DNA from: CAADGY01 sp900696665
Lineage (GTDB): Bacteria; Acidobacteriota; Terriglobia; Bryobacterales; Bryobacteraceae
DNA length: 64,000 bases
Direction of reading: 5' to 3'
Assembly (NCBI GenBank): GCA_035063885.1
Contig: JAPSFM010000011.1
Span: 1 to 64,000, forward strand
Numbering within the stretch: position 1 is the stretch's first letter; each line of letters opens with the position of its first letter. Positions 1 to 8,210 of the stretch are shown here, piece by piece. Both the position numbers and the translations under genes were made by a program. Under the pieces are notes generated by a model. That model ran no database searches. It was not told where the DNA came from and saw only the letters and a program-made list of their open reading frames with translations.

Positions 1-608
1 GCGGGGATCCGGCCGAAGTAGCTGAGAAATATTTCGCTGAACGTATCGGCTTCTTTATGTTTGATGTGACCCGGCATATCGATGCGCAAAAATAGCGCGG
101 GGCTTTCGTTCACGGTGGTGATGCGGTCGGATGAGATGAAATAACGCTCTCCTTCCGGAAATACGATGGTCTGCTCCCACAACGATCCCGTTTTGCGCCC
201 CGGGGCGGCGATGCGGTAGCGGTAATCCATCTTTACAGCCGCAAAATCCTTTCCACGAATCACACGCGGATCCAGCTTCCGGGCTTGTGTACAGATCTGC
301 GGACCCTCGATACTGCGCTTGGCGATCCTGCCATGGAAAGCATTATTGAAATCGTACCGGAGGTCGCCTGTAAGACGGTCGCGGTATGCCTCGTCGCTCC
401 CGGGCTCCATCAGCCAGTCGACGATATCGAGGCCGAAGCCCGCGTCGCGGAAACCCGTCTTCCTGTCGAGAAACGACCCGCCCGCCACACCAGAGACGTA
501 GCCCTGCTTGCGCACAACAGCTTCAACGGCGGTTCCCTGTATGCGGATCTCGTCCACGGTCTCCGACACCCGGAAAGCAGCAAAGAAGAGCAGAAGCGCC
601 AGACTCAT
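1..608 (-). CDS. Secreted protein of unknown function (C-terminus cut by window edge)
   Basis: A reading frame stays open from an ATG at 608 to the window edge, giving 202 residues without a stop. The N-terminus (MSLALLLFFAAF) is hydrophobic and looks like a short signal peptide or anchor, so the product is probably periplasmic or outer-membrane-associated. The rest is soluble, rich in aromatic and charged residues and without cysteine-rich or nucleotide-binding motifs. I do not recognise the family and assign no function. The frame also stays open for some codons upstream of the ATG, but no better start was seen. A TATACT hexamer lies 8 bases upstream of the ATG on the same strand, which supports this start and suggests a very short leader. 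That the gene is real is judged from its coherent long frame and protein-like composition. Confidence 0.6.
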   Translation of the reverse strand, partial: MSLALLLFFAAFRVSETVDEIRIQGTAVEAVVRKQGYVSGVAGGSFLDRKTGFRDAGFGLDIVDWLMEPGSDEAYRDRLTGDLRYDFNNAFHGRIAKRSIEGPQICTQARKLDPRVIRGKDFAAVKMDYRYRIAAPGRKTGSLWEQTIVFPEGERYFISSDRITTVNESPALFLRIDMPGHIKHKEADTFSEIFLSYFGRIP

Positions 609-616
609 TGACGCGC

Positions 617-622
617 AGTATA
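617..622 (-). promoter_or_regulatory. Candidate -10 box (TATACT) for the secreted unknown protein
   Basis: On the minus strand TATACT ends 8 bases before the ATG at 608, so transcription would start almost at the start codon. No convincing -35 box was identified. This is an inference from position and sequence only. Confidence 0.35.
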
Positions 623-754
623 TCAGGTGCGACGGGTGGCGTTCGCTATGGCTGGGATGTATGGCTGGGATGAACTCACTGAGCGAATTGCAAAATTCGG
701 TCAACGTATGGAGGAGCCGGTGCGCCCTTTCGCGGGCAGCGGTGGAGACTTGTA

Positions 755-1122
755 ACAGCCTTCCGGGAATAACCACGGGCGCTACTCGCAGCAAGCCGTG
801 GTCGTCGGCCACAACCTCGACCTACCCAATCCATTTGGGCGTGGTGCGCACGGTCTGAAGCGTGCTTTGTTTTCGGGATGGGAACTTTCCGGTGTGACGA
901 CAATACAGTCGGGCACACCATTCCCGGTCACCAACGCAGCGAGCAATCCCGACCGCGACGGGCAGGCCGGCGAAGGACTCAACCTGCGGTTTCTTGCGGA
1001 GTTCTTCAATATCTGGAACCATGCGGCTTTCGGAAATCCGGGAAGCGTGCTCGGCACCCCTGCTTGCGGCACCACTCGCTCCACTTTGTCGAATGCACGT
1101 ATTATACAGTTTGGACTGAAGC
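755..1122 (+). pseudogene. Remnant of a TonB-dependent receptor, internally deleted
   Basis: The plus-strand frame reads fragments typical of the C-terminal barrel of the large carboxypeptidase-regulatory-type TonB-dependent receptors abundant in Acidobacteria: HNLDLPNPFGRG, then FSGWELSGVTTIQSGTPF, then AEFFNIWNHAAFGNPG and finally FGLKLDF, the usual last residues. The first and second halves are joined directly around 985-990. In intact receptors a longer stretch separates the WELSG block from the EFFN block, so an internal deletion is inferred. The frame is closed upstream by TAA at 752-754, so the plug and most of the barrel are absent. No stop follows the terminal LDF and the frame runs on into the next gene. 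It cannot form a barrel and is best read as a decayed paralog. Confidence 0.75.
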
Positions 1123-3264
1123 TTGATTTCCAGAAACCATGCCCGACTAACCCGCTGTGCGTTGGCAGGCGGCGCCGCCGGCCTGCTGCTGTTCTCAGCG
1201 CACTTCATGCAAAGGGAGGCCGCAGGTCAGGCGGCCGTTCCTCTCTCCAAGCCTGGCCAGGAGGATCTCTCTTTCTGGGTGAACCACAACGGACTTCTGC
1301 AGTTCGAAGCCGAAGGCGAGGTTGGATTCGGCGACATCGCCCGCATCTTGCTCCGCCGCCGGGCCAATGGCGAAGCAATCCGCGAATTGCGCGACCGCTT
1401 CACTTTCCGCGTGCAGGATGCGGCGGCGCTGACCACGCCGGATGTTTTTCGCGCCGAATACAGCAGTGGTAACCTGATGTGGCGCGCCGCTCCGCAGTCA
1501 CGTTTCGTGGCAGGGTCTTCACGGACCGTAAATATTCCAGTCGTCGTCGTCAATCGCGACTCACAGCCCATCACGATTGACGCGATATATGCCGGCGCAT
1601 CGATGGAAAGCGCTGCGCGGAATATCGCGATTGCTCCGGGCGGCAACACCGCTATCCTGCTGCGCGCGGTGGAAACCAGCATCGGCCCGTCGGACGGCAA
1701 GTTGACTCTCCGTCACGGCACCGGAGAAATCGCCACCACGATCCATTTCGATGTTCGCCCGCTGGTGCCCCTGCGCGTCCGCCTGCTCGACGAACAAGGC
1801 CAACCCGCCATCGCGCGTGTGTATATCACCGGCTCTGACGGGCTTTCTTATGTACCTACGGGATCTTCCGCTCGCATTACGGCGATGAGTGCCGAGTACT
1901 TCTTTCACGCGGACAGCGGTTTCGAGATCCAACTCCCCGCCGGCGAAACGCTGCTGGAGGCCACTCGCGGCCCTGAATACCGCCTCACAGCCGAACGCGC
2001 TCATCTTCAGCCGGGAGTTCCCGCCGAAGCCACTTTGCAACTGGTCCGCTGGGCGCACCCCGCTCAGAAGGGTTGGTGGTCCGGCGATGTGCACATCCAC
2101 GCCAACTACACCTCACCCCACCATCAGGTAATTGAACCGCACGATGTCCGGCTGCAGGTTGCGGGTGAGGACTTGAATTACGCCAACCTGATGGTGGCCA
2201 ACTCCAGTGGCGCGTTCATTCATGACCGCCAGTATTTCGAAGCAAAGCCCCACCGGCTCTCCACGCCCGAACACTTCCTCTATTGGAACGAAGAGAACCG
2301 TTCCAGCGCCTATGGGCACATGTGCTTTCTCGGATTGAAGCGCCTGGTAGAGCCTTTCTATAACGGCTTTCGCAACACGCCCTACTGGGAAGATTATCCG
2401 GCCAATTATGCCCTTTCCCAACAGGTCTTCGATCAGGGCGGCGCCGTAAGCTATGCCCACCCCGGCATGGCGCCGAACTTCGAGTCAGCGAGCATAAAGG
2501 AACTTCCAGTGGACCTCGCGCTCGGCCAGCCTACCGCCATGGATGTGCTTAGCAACAACGATGAAGTTGCGACGACGGAGATGTGGTACCGCCTGCTGAA
2601 CTGCGGCTTCCGCGTAGCGATCTCGGCTGGGACGGATGCGTTCACGAACGTGGTCGATCACTATATCGTGGGCGGGAACCGCGTCTATGTGCAAGCGGGG
2701 CCGCGGTTTGACTATGCAGCGTGGCTGGAGGGCTTCCGCCGGGGGCGGTCCTTCGCTTCGAACGGGCCGATAACCACTCTTGTGGTGAACGATCAATCCC
2801 CGGGCGGCGAAATTCTTCTCGACCGCGCAGAGGAAGTTGTTGTGCGCGGCACCGTCTCCTCTCAGGTCCCTCTGGATCGGATCGATGTCATCGTAAATGG
2901 CACACCCGTCCACACGATTTCACCGGCAGGCAAAAAGACCGTGGATTTCACGCACCGTATCGTTATTAGAGACAGTTCGTGGATCGCGCTCCGCACGCTC
3001 GGCCCGCGCCACCGGCTGATCCTGAACGATACCCAGGCCTACGCTCACACGAGCCCCGTTTACGTGACCGTCGCCGGCCGTCCCGTCCACGTTGCCGACG
3101 ATGTGCGCTTCTATCGGGAATGGGTCGAGCGCCTTATTGCCCGCACCGAGACGCGCGGCCGTTTCGCCACCCCCGAGCGGAAAGCTGAAGTCCTGGCTCT
3201 GTTCAGAAAGGGGCTGGACTGGTACCGCCGCGCCGAAGCGGGAAAACGAGAACGCTCTTACTGA
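1123..3264 (+). CDS. CehA/McbA-family metallohydrolase (PHP-like), exported
   Basis: A 713-residue protein with a signal peptide (positive RNHARLTR region, then a hydrophobic core to about residue 28) and an N-terminal beta-rich region. From about residue 318 it carries a PHP-type metal-dependent hydrolase domain: WWSGDVHIHANY gives the metal-binding HxH, and VSYAHPG and ISAGTDAF supply further likely ligands. Family members are predicted phosphoesterases or carbamate-type hydrolases, and the substrate here cannot be told. The start is a TTG at 1123. It is preferred because ATG at 1207 would remove the signal peptide and TTG at 1162 would remove its positive residues. The start lies immediately after the last codons of the decayed TonB-receptor frame, so the gene may have been placed here by the rearrangement that truncated the receptor. 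Confidence 0.8.
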   Translation: MISRNHARLTRCALAGGAAGLLLFSAHFMQREAAGQAAVPLSKPGQEDLSFWVNHNGLLQFEAEGEVGFGDIARILLRRRANGEAIRELRDRFTFRVQDAAALTTPDVFRAEYSSGNLMWRAAPQSRFVAGSSRTVNIPVVVVNRDSQPITIDAIYAGASMESAARNIAIAPGGNTAILLRAVETSIGPSDGKLTLRHGTGEIATTIHFDVRPLVPLRVRLLDEQGQPAIARVYITGSDGLSYVPTGSSARITAMSAEYFFHADSGFEIQLPAGETLLEATRGPEYRLTAERAHLQPGVPAEATLQLVRWAHPAQKGWWSGDVHIHANYTSPHHQVIEPHDVRLQVAGEDLNYANLMVANSSGAFIHDRQYFEAKPHRLSTPEHFLYWNEENRSSAYGHMCFLGLKRLVEPFYNGFRNTPYWEDYPANYALSQQVFDQGGAVSYAHPGMAPNFESASIKELPVDLALGQPTAMDVLSNNDEVATTEMWYRLLNCGFRVAISAGTDAFTNVVDHYIVGGNRVYVQAGPRFDYAAWLEGFRRGRSFASNGPITTLVVNDQSPGGEILLDRAEEVVVRGTVSSQVPLDRIDVIVNGTPVHTISPAGKKTVDFTHRIVIRDSSWIALRTLGPRHRLILNDTQAYAHTSPVYVTVAGRPVHVADDVRFYREWVERLIARTETRGRFATPERKAEVLALFRKGLDWYRRAEAGKRERSY

Positions 3265-3285
3265 GCCGCGCGCGGGTAAGCGGTC

Positions 3286-3328
3286 TTGACGGACCAATTC
3301 GCTAAAGTGTACACTGTATTCGCACAGT
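3286..3328 (+). promoter_or_regulatory. Promoter and likely operator of the GntR/DUF1648 operon
   Basis: TTGACG at 3286-3291 and TACACT at 3310-3315, 18 bases apart, form a candidate promoter 20 bases before the ATG at 3335. The -10 box is embedded in the perfect palindrome AGTGTACACT (3306-3315). It is followed by a CTGT-N6-ACAG dyad (3314-3327). YtrA-type GntR regulators commonly repress their own operon from such dyads, so autoregulation is inferred. Confidence 0.5.
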
Positions 3329-3334
3329 AGACAG

Positions 3335-3733
3335 ATGGCGAAACCGAAACTTATGATACGAATCGACCTGAATTCGCCGGTCCCGAACTACCGGCAGATT
3401 GTCGATTCCTTTCGTACTCACCTGGTGGATGGCGTGCTGGCGCCGGGAGATGTACTTCCATCGGTCCGGCGTCTGGCGATGGAACTTGGCATCACGTTCA
3501 ATACCGTCGCTCAGGCCTACCGCCAACTTGCCGAAGAAGGCTGGCTGGAACTGAAACACGGGCGGCGCGCCATGGTGATCGATCGCCGCCTCCCTTCCGG
3601 CGCCAGCCGCGAGAAGGTCACTGGATTCCGGTTGCGTATCCGCCAGATGGTTGCGCAGATGCGCGCCGAAGGCTTATCTCCCCGGGAAATAGCCAGAGAA
3701 CTGCATCTCCTTACCCAAGAGCTGGAGCCATGA
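3335..3733 (+). CDS. YtrA-subfamily GntR transcriptional regulator
   Basis: A 132-residue protein with an N-terminal winged helix-turn-helix of the GntR family. The region around residues 30-80 has the characteristic VLPSVRRLAMELGI followed by NTVAQAYRQLAEEGW. The C-terminal part is only about 50 residues and helical, too short for a ligand-binding FadR or HutC domain. This places it in the YtrA group, small dimeric repressors that usually control neighbouring transporter or membrane-protein genes. It overlaps the downstream DUF1648 gene by 4 bases, so the two are co-translated. The upstream region has a promoter whose -10 box lies in a palindrome, consistent with self-repression. The inducer is unknown. 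Confidence 0.88.
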   Translation: MAKPKLMIRIDLNSPVPNYRQIVDSFRTHLVDGVLAPGDVLPSVRRLAMELGITFNTVAQAYRQLAEEGWLELKHGRRAMVIDRRLPSGASREKVTGFRLRIRQMVAQMRAEGLSPREIARELHLLTQELEP

Positions 3734-4746
3734 CGATGATACGGCTTTCTTTGTTGCTGCCCCTTGCCGCTACCTTCGCGTTCCTGCATGTGCTCCCCTT
3801 CCTGCCGTATCGCGATCGTCTCTTCGGCGTCGCTGTTCCACCGGAAGTTCGATACGGGAGTGAAGGCCGCCGAGCCTTGCGGCGCTACGAACTCCACTTA
3901 TTGCCCTGGACCGCTACCACCTTCTTTGTGCCGCTGTGGCTGCCGTTATCCTGGGCAGCCATCTGGATGTCTGCCGCCTCTCTTCTGCCGGTGATCGCGG
4001 CCGGACGGATCTTTTGGCGGACGCGCGGCGAAATTCAGCACCTTGCTCTACCCGCACCTTCCACACGCGAGGCGCAGTTGGCGGACACGGATAACCACCT
4101 CCAGCGGCAGATATTGCTGTTTCTCATTCCGATGGCCATCCTCGCGGGGACAGCGGTGTACCTTCATCTTCACTGGGATCAAATACCGCCGCGCTTCCCT
4201 GTACATTGGGGAACGGACGGGACGCCCAACGGCTGGTCCACCAGAAGTTTCGCGGGGGTTTATGGCCCGCTGCTTTTCGGGGCCATTATCGTTCTATTTA
4301 TCCTGGGCATCTCCGTGGTGATCTCATGGGGTTCTCGCCGAAGTGCCCTGCAGTCCACGTCTCAGCTGGTCCTGCTTGCAGTCGCCTGTATTGTTGCGGC
4401 AGGTGGCTCTCTGGCCGGACTCTTGCCGATTTACGTCACACCCGTATGGGGAGTGATGGTTTTTAACGCCGCTTCCTTCGGGCTCATCGCCGTGGCGATC
4501 TGGTTCTCTGTCCGGCGCCGCGGAGAAACCGCCTCCGAGCCTGGAGAAGTGACGCCAGAAAGTTGCTGGCATTGTTGGGGGCAGTTCTATCACAACCCCC
4601 AGGACCCCGTGCTGTTTGTTGAAAAGCGTATCGGCTTGGGATGGACCCTCAATTTCGGCAATCGCCTGTCGTGGGCCGTTCTGGCGCTGATGCTCGCGGT
4701 CCCGCCCGGGCTGATATACCTGGTATTACAGTTCACGAAAAGCTGA
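3730..4746 (+). CDS. DUF1648 / DUF5808 multi-pass membrane protein
   Basis: A 338-residue integral membrane protein with about eight hydrophobic segments. Around residues 150-175 it has the DUF1648 signature PRFPVHWGTDGTPNGW. Near the C-terminus FVEKRIGLGWTLNFGN is typical of DUF5808. The same pairing with a YtrA-like GntR regulator is common in Firmicutes and Acidobacteria, where DUF1648 proteins resemble the SdpI immunity/signalling family. The start ATG overlaps the regulator's stop (ATGA), so both belong to one operon. A role in sensing or resisting envelope-active compounds is plausible but not shown by the sequence. Confidence 0.82.
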   Translation: MTMIRLSLLLPLAATFAFLHVLPFLPYRDRLFGVAVPPEVRYGSEGRRALRRYELHLLPWTATTFFVPLWLPLSWAAIWMSAASLLPVIAAGRIFWRTRGEIQHLALPAPSTREAQLADTDNHLQRQILLFLIPMAILAGTAVYLHLHWDQIPPRFPVHWGTDGTPNGWSTRSFAGVYGPLLFGAIIVLFILGISVVISWGSRRSALQSTSQLVLLAVACIVAAGGSLAGLLPIYVTPVWGVMVFNAASFGLIAVAIWFSVRRRGETASEPGEVTPESCWHCWGQFYHNPQDPVLFVEKRIGLGWTLNFGNRLSWAVLALMLAVPPGLIYLVLQFTKS

Positions 4747-4764
4747 AGTACGATTGACATTGAC

Positions 4765-5958
4765 ATGATAATCCGGGCGATATTGCCGGTACTCCTGTGC
4801 TCCGCCTGCTTCGCGGCGAACATTCCCGCCGGCGTCGAGCTTCACGTTCGCCTACAGAGCAAGGTCGCCAGTAATGCCTCCAAGCCCGGCGATGCCGTTT
4901 CTTCCGTTATCATCGCTCCGGTGGTGGTAGATGGTGCCGTCGCGCTGCACGCCGGCGTCCGGCTGCACGGCGAGGTGAAATTCGCCAAGCTTTCCAAAGG
5001 GCCGGAAGATCGCGCCACGCTGGAGATTGTATTCAACCGAATGGAGGATTCGACGGGACAGCACGTGAAGATTCAATCCCGGGTTTCCGAAGTGGACAAC
5101 GCGCGGGAGAGCGTAGACGAGCAGGGGCGCATCAACGGCATTATCGCCTCTCAGACCATTTCCGCGCGCATGGATCAGGGGATCGGCAGAGTTGCTCAAA
5201 GGAGCAGTGGGCTCGCGGGTTTCCTTGGACTCGTCAAAGGAGCGGTACTGAAAGAAGCCGACGCGGACATTGTGTACGAACCGGGCGTGGAAATGAATGT
5301 GACGCTCACCGCGCCGGTCGAATGGAAGGGTACTGGCGCGGGTCCCAATCTCGTGCCGATCGCCGACACGGGCGCGCTAAACCGCTTAGTGAACTCTCAA
5401 CCCTACCAGACCAGGGCGGAAAAACCTCCCAAGCCGTCCGACATCACCAATTTGATGCTCATCGGAACGGAGGAGGAGATCCGGGAAGCGTTCAAAGCCG
5501 CCGGGTGGTTCACCGCGGCCGCCCTCAATAGCCTGTCCGCGTTGGAGACGTTCCGTGCCATCGCCGAATCCCGCGGCTACAACGAAGCGCCGATGTCCAT
5601 TCTGCTGTTGGCCGACCAGAAGGCCGCCATGGATTTTCAGAAGCAGAACAACACCTTCGCCATGCGGCATCATCTTCGCGTGTGGAGGCGTCCCGATACG
5701 TTTCAGGGCAAGCCGGTATGGGTTGTGGCGGCGACGCACGACATCGGAATTGAGTTGTCGCCGGAGCAGCGCACATTCATACACAAGATCGATTCGAATA
5801 TCGATCGTGAACGCGCAAAGGTGGTCAGCGATCTTCTCTTTACAGGAAAGGTTCGTTCGCTTGCGCTGGTCCAGCGGCCGGATGTTCCACGCGAGACGAA
5901 AAATGCAACTGGGGACACGGTGGTTACGGACGCCGCGATGGCTGTCCTGGTCTTCTGA
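4765..5958 (+). CDS. Exported protein with LssY C-terminal domain
   Basis: A 397-residue protein beginning with a signal peptide (MIIRAILPVLLCSACFAA). Residues of roughly 20-170 form a beta-rich region that resembles parts of other acidobacterial secreted proteins. The second half, from about residue 225, matches the LssY_C domain: NLMLIGTEEEIREAFKAAGW, then APMSILLLADQ, then HHLRVWRRPD and WVVAATHDIGIEL. LssY_C occurs alone or fused to PAP2-type phosphatases; its biochemical role is unknown. The gene starts 18 bases after the DUF1648 gene and is probably co-transcribed with it. It ends 2 bases before the convergent thiE-like gene. Confidence 0.8.
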   Translation: MIIRAILPVLLCSACFAANIPAGVELHVRLQSKVASNASKPGDAVSSVIIAPVVVDGAVALHAGVRLHGEVKFAKLSKGPEDRATLEIVFNRMEDSTGQHVKIQSRVSEVDNARESVDEQGRINGIIASQTISARMDQGIGRVAQRSSGLAGFLGLVKGAVLKEADADIVYEPGVEMNVTLTAPVEWKGTGAGPNLVPIADTGALNRLVNSQPYQTRAEKPPKPSDITNLMLIGTEEEIREAFKAAGWFTAAALNSLSALETFRAIAESRGYNEAPMSILLLADQKAAMDFQKQNNTFAMRHHLRVWRRPDTFQGKPVWVVAATHDIGIELSPEQRTFIHKIDSNIDRERAKVVSDLLFTGKVRSLALVQRPDVPRETKNATGDTVVTDAAMAVLVF

Positions 5959-5960
5959 GG

Positions 5961-6527
5961 TCAACCGTCGGCACGCTGGAACATGCTGATACCCGCCACT
6001 CCCACCGCGCCCGCCTGGATACACAGCGGCGAGTTCAACTTGTTCACTCCACCGAGGGCGAGCACCGGAAGGGGGCTCGCCTGGACGGCTTCGCGTAGCT
6101 TGTCAAGGCCTTGCGGTGCACCGTAGCCGGCTTTGGACGGCGTGAAGAAAACGGGGCTGAAAACAACAAAGTCGGCCCCTTCCGCACGCTGGATCTCTTC
6201 GCTGCTGTGACAGGACACGCCAATGAGAAACGGCTTCGGAGCAATCTGCCGCAACCTTGCCGGAGCGACTGGATCGGACGTCAGGTGCACACCGTGCGCC
6301 CCGCAGGCAAGGGCGACATCCGTTCTCGAATTCACCAGGATCCTGGTGCCGCGTGGATTCGGAAACGCAAGCGCCGCCCGCACCAGTTCGGCGAGTTCCC
6401 GTGCGGAAAGGTCCTTCTCGCGAATCTGGATCATGTCGATTCCAGAGGCGAGAACGGAACCGATGTTGGCGAGCAGAGCCTCCACGCCACCCAATTGCTT
6501 ACGGTCCGTGATGTAATACCGGATCAC
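5961..6527 (-). CDS. thiE: Thiamine phosphate synthase / TenI-family protein
   Basis: A 188-residue TIM-barrel protein of the ThiE/TenI family. ThiE joins HMP-pyrophosphate and thiazole phosphate into thiamine monophosphate in the cytoplasm. Visible motifs are MIQIREKDL near residue 35 (the Arg and Lys bind pyrophosphate), ILVNSRTDVALACGAHGVHL in the middle, and FSPVFFTPSKAGYG with LALGGV near the end. It is about 20 residues shorter than most ThiE enzymes, and no other thiamine gene is near, so a TenI-like role cannot be excluded. The start is a GTG at 6527, 1 base after the stop of the upstream FmdE-like gene, so it is translated from the molybdate operon. Confidence 0.82.
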   Translation of the reverse strand: MIRYYITDRKQLGGVEALLANIGSVLASGIDMIQIREKDLSARELAELVRAALAFPNPRGTRILVNSRTDVALACGAHGVHLTSDPVAPARLRQIAPKPFLIGVSCHSSEEIQRAEGADFVVFSPVFFTPSKAGYGAPQGLDKLREAVQASPLPVLALGGVNKLNSPLCIQAGAVGVAGISMFQRADG

Positions 6528-6528
6528 T

Positions 6529-7143
6529 TCAGGCCGGCTCGTAGTAGCACTCGCCAGCGCAGGACTTGCATAGTGTTTTCCCGTTGCGTATCACTTCGCG
6601 CTTGAAATTGATCCCCTCGCCGCATTCCTCGCACACCACTCGCGGCGCTTTGTATCCCGGCATTTCCTCCGGGCCAAGCGTCACACGCACCCACTGTTTT
6701 TCGAAGAGATCCTCGTCGGACATCTCGCGATAGGCGCGCATCTGCTGCTGGTTCTTATCCACAATATCTGGGTAGAGTTGCTTTGCACGTTCCTTCGACG
6801 ACTCCTTGGCGACCACCCGGACCGCCTTCTCCGCCTGAAGATCGCAAAAGGTAGCCGCCACTTTTCCGAAGTCGCGGAATTTCAGCGCCCGCTTGCCGAG
6901 GCGGCATCCTGTTACGACTCCAATGGCATCGGTGGCGCACCGGTCGATTTCTACAAACGTGATCAGGCGCTTACGATCTTTGCCGGCCGGGTCCTCAAGA
7001 CCAAGCAACTTCACACCGTAGACAGCCATGCGCAACCCGAGAATCTGACCGGCGCAAATATGGCCGTGAGCCAACCTGGCAAGTTCAACGTACTCATCAA
7101 AGGCTTTCATTCGTCTCTCAGCGGGCGCGGTCTGACCGTTCAA
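6529..7143 (-). CDS. FmdE-like protein with C-terminal zinc ribbon
   Basis: A 204-residue soluble protein of the FmdE family (formylmethanofuran dehydrogenase subunit E-like). The FmdE domain shows AHGHICAGQILGLRMA (His26, His28, Cys30) and a central IDRCATDAIGVVTGCRLG block. The C-terminus has a two-knuckle zinc ribbon, CEECGEG and CKSCAGEC. In archaea FmdE is encoded with molybdenum or tungsten formylmethanofuran dehydrogenases; bacterial relatives are uncharacterised and often lie next to molybdate or tungstate genes. Here the gene overlaps modC by 4 bases, so it is translationally coupled to the transporter. A role in handling molybdate or a molybdoenzyme is inferred from context only. 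Confidence 0.83.
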   Translation of the reverse strand: MNGQTAPAERRMKAFDEYVELARLAHGHICAGQILGLRMAVYGVKLLGLEDPAGKDRKRLITFVEIDRCATDAIGVVTGCRLGKRALKFRDFGKVAATFCDLQAEKAVRVVAKESSKERAKQLYPDIVDKNQQQMRAYREMSDEDLFEKQWVRVTLGPEEMPGYKAPRVVCEECGEGINFKREVIRNGKTLCKSCAGECYYEPA

Positions 7144-8210
7144 AGCACGCGTAGTCCTTCAACCGGAAACTCGATCACCCAATCTCTATTATGCTTGTGC
7201 CTTTCGAATTGAGATCGGGGAACCTCTGCCGCAAGATCGCCCGAGAACTCGAGCCGCACCGCCTGGGGCTTCTCCACGGCACGCAGGAGATTCACACGCA
7301 CCTGGTTCGGGCCAAGCTTACCGTCAGCGGGAGATACTTTAAGGTGTCCGGGGTGGATACACAGCCAGACGCGATCGCCCTTAAACCTGCCGGGGAAGTA
7401 CGGTCCTGTAATCTCGAACTCCCCGTACCGCAGGCGGCTGATGTTTCTACCCGGATCGAGTACCCGAATTTCCACGTGGAGGAGATTGTAGATGCCGAAC
7501 AGCCGAGCCACCTCAATGCCGGCGGGCTGTTCGATAACTTTCCGGGGAGGTCCGCTCTGGATTAAACGGCCATCGCGCAGCACCAACATCTCCTCGCCGA
7601 GTGCAAAGCATTCCTCCAGGTCGTGCGTCACCACCAGTATTGGGATTCCGAACTCGGCGCGTATTTGCCTCAATACCGTATATAGCTCGACTCGCAGCGG
7701 GGCATCCAGTCCCCGCGCGGGCTCATCGAGCAGCAACAGCTTCGGACCGCCGATCATCGCCCGCGCAATGGAGCAGCGCTGTTTTTGCCCGCCCGAGACC
7801 TCATGCGGTCTGCGCCCCGCCACCTCCGCAATGTGAAAGCGCTCCAGCATTTCGGTCACGCTTCGATGCCGTTCCAACCTCGGAATACTTTTGGCCGCAA
7901 AATCGACGTTGCCCCGCAGCGACATGTGCGGAAACAGAGCATAGTTTTGAAATACGTATCCACAGCGCCGTTCCCGCGGCGGAATGTTGACGTGTGCCGC
8001 ACCGTCAAACAGAATGGCGTCATCGAGCAGGATGCGGCCCTCATCAGGTTGTACGAATCCCGCTATACAGTCGAGAATGAGAGTCTTCCCCGCGCCACTC
8101 GGGCCGAAGAGCACCGTGATTCCAGCACCTAATTCCAACTGGATGTCGAGCGAGAACGCGCTCGATTCCGGTCCCGCCGCGAAATTTTTGCGAATACGGG
8201 CCCGGATCAT
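7140..8210 (-). CDS. modC: Molybdate ABC transporter ATP-binding protein ModC
   Basis: A 356-residue ABC ATPase that powers molybdate (or tungstate) import from the cytoplasmic face. It has a Walker A motif GPSGAGKT (residues 36-43), a signature VSGGQKQR (138-145), a Walker B LLLLDEPARGLD (from about 158) and a switch His in VVTHD. A C-terminal region of about 100 residues resembles the TOBE/MOP oxyanion-binding domain of ModC. The frame is open further upstream, but that part is the reverse frame of modB. The ATG at 8210 overlaps the modB stop by 4 bases and starts exactly where ModC homology begins. The downstream FmdE-like gene also overlaps by 4 bases. Confidence 0.9.
   Translation of the reverse strand: MIRARIRKNFAAGPESSAFSLDIQLELGAGITVLFGPSGAGKTLILDCIAGFVQPDEGRILLDDAILFDGAAHVNIPPRERRCGYVFQNYALFPHMSLRGNVDFAAKSIPRLERHRSVTEMLERFHIAEVAGRRPHEVSGGQKQRCSIARAMIGGPKLLLLDEPARGLDAPLRVELYTVLRQIRAEFGIPILVVTHDLEECFALGEEMLVLRDGRLIQSGPPRKVIEQPAGIEVARLFGIYNLLHVEIRVLDPGRNISRLRYGEFEITGPYFPGRFKGDRVWLCIHPGHLKVSPADGKLGPNQVRVNLLRAVEKPQAVRLEFSGDLAAEVPRSQFERHKHNRDWVIEFPVEGLRVL

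Larger units (their letters stand above)
609..1122. other. Stretch without an intact gene
   Basis: This 514-base stretch holds the short upstream region of the minus-strand secreted protein (609-754), in which I see nothing but a -10-like hexamer, and the receptor remnant (755-1122). Short open frames here look like shadows. Confidence 0.6.

Noticed and set aside
798..1472. Frame that joins the TonB-receptor tail to an Arg-rich sequence as one gene
   Set aside because: After LDF the reading enters another frame of the CehA gene and is nonsense; the receptor part is a remnant.
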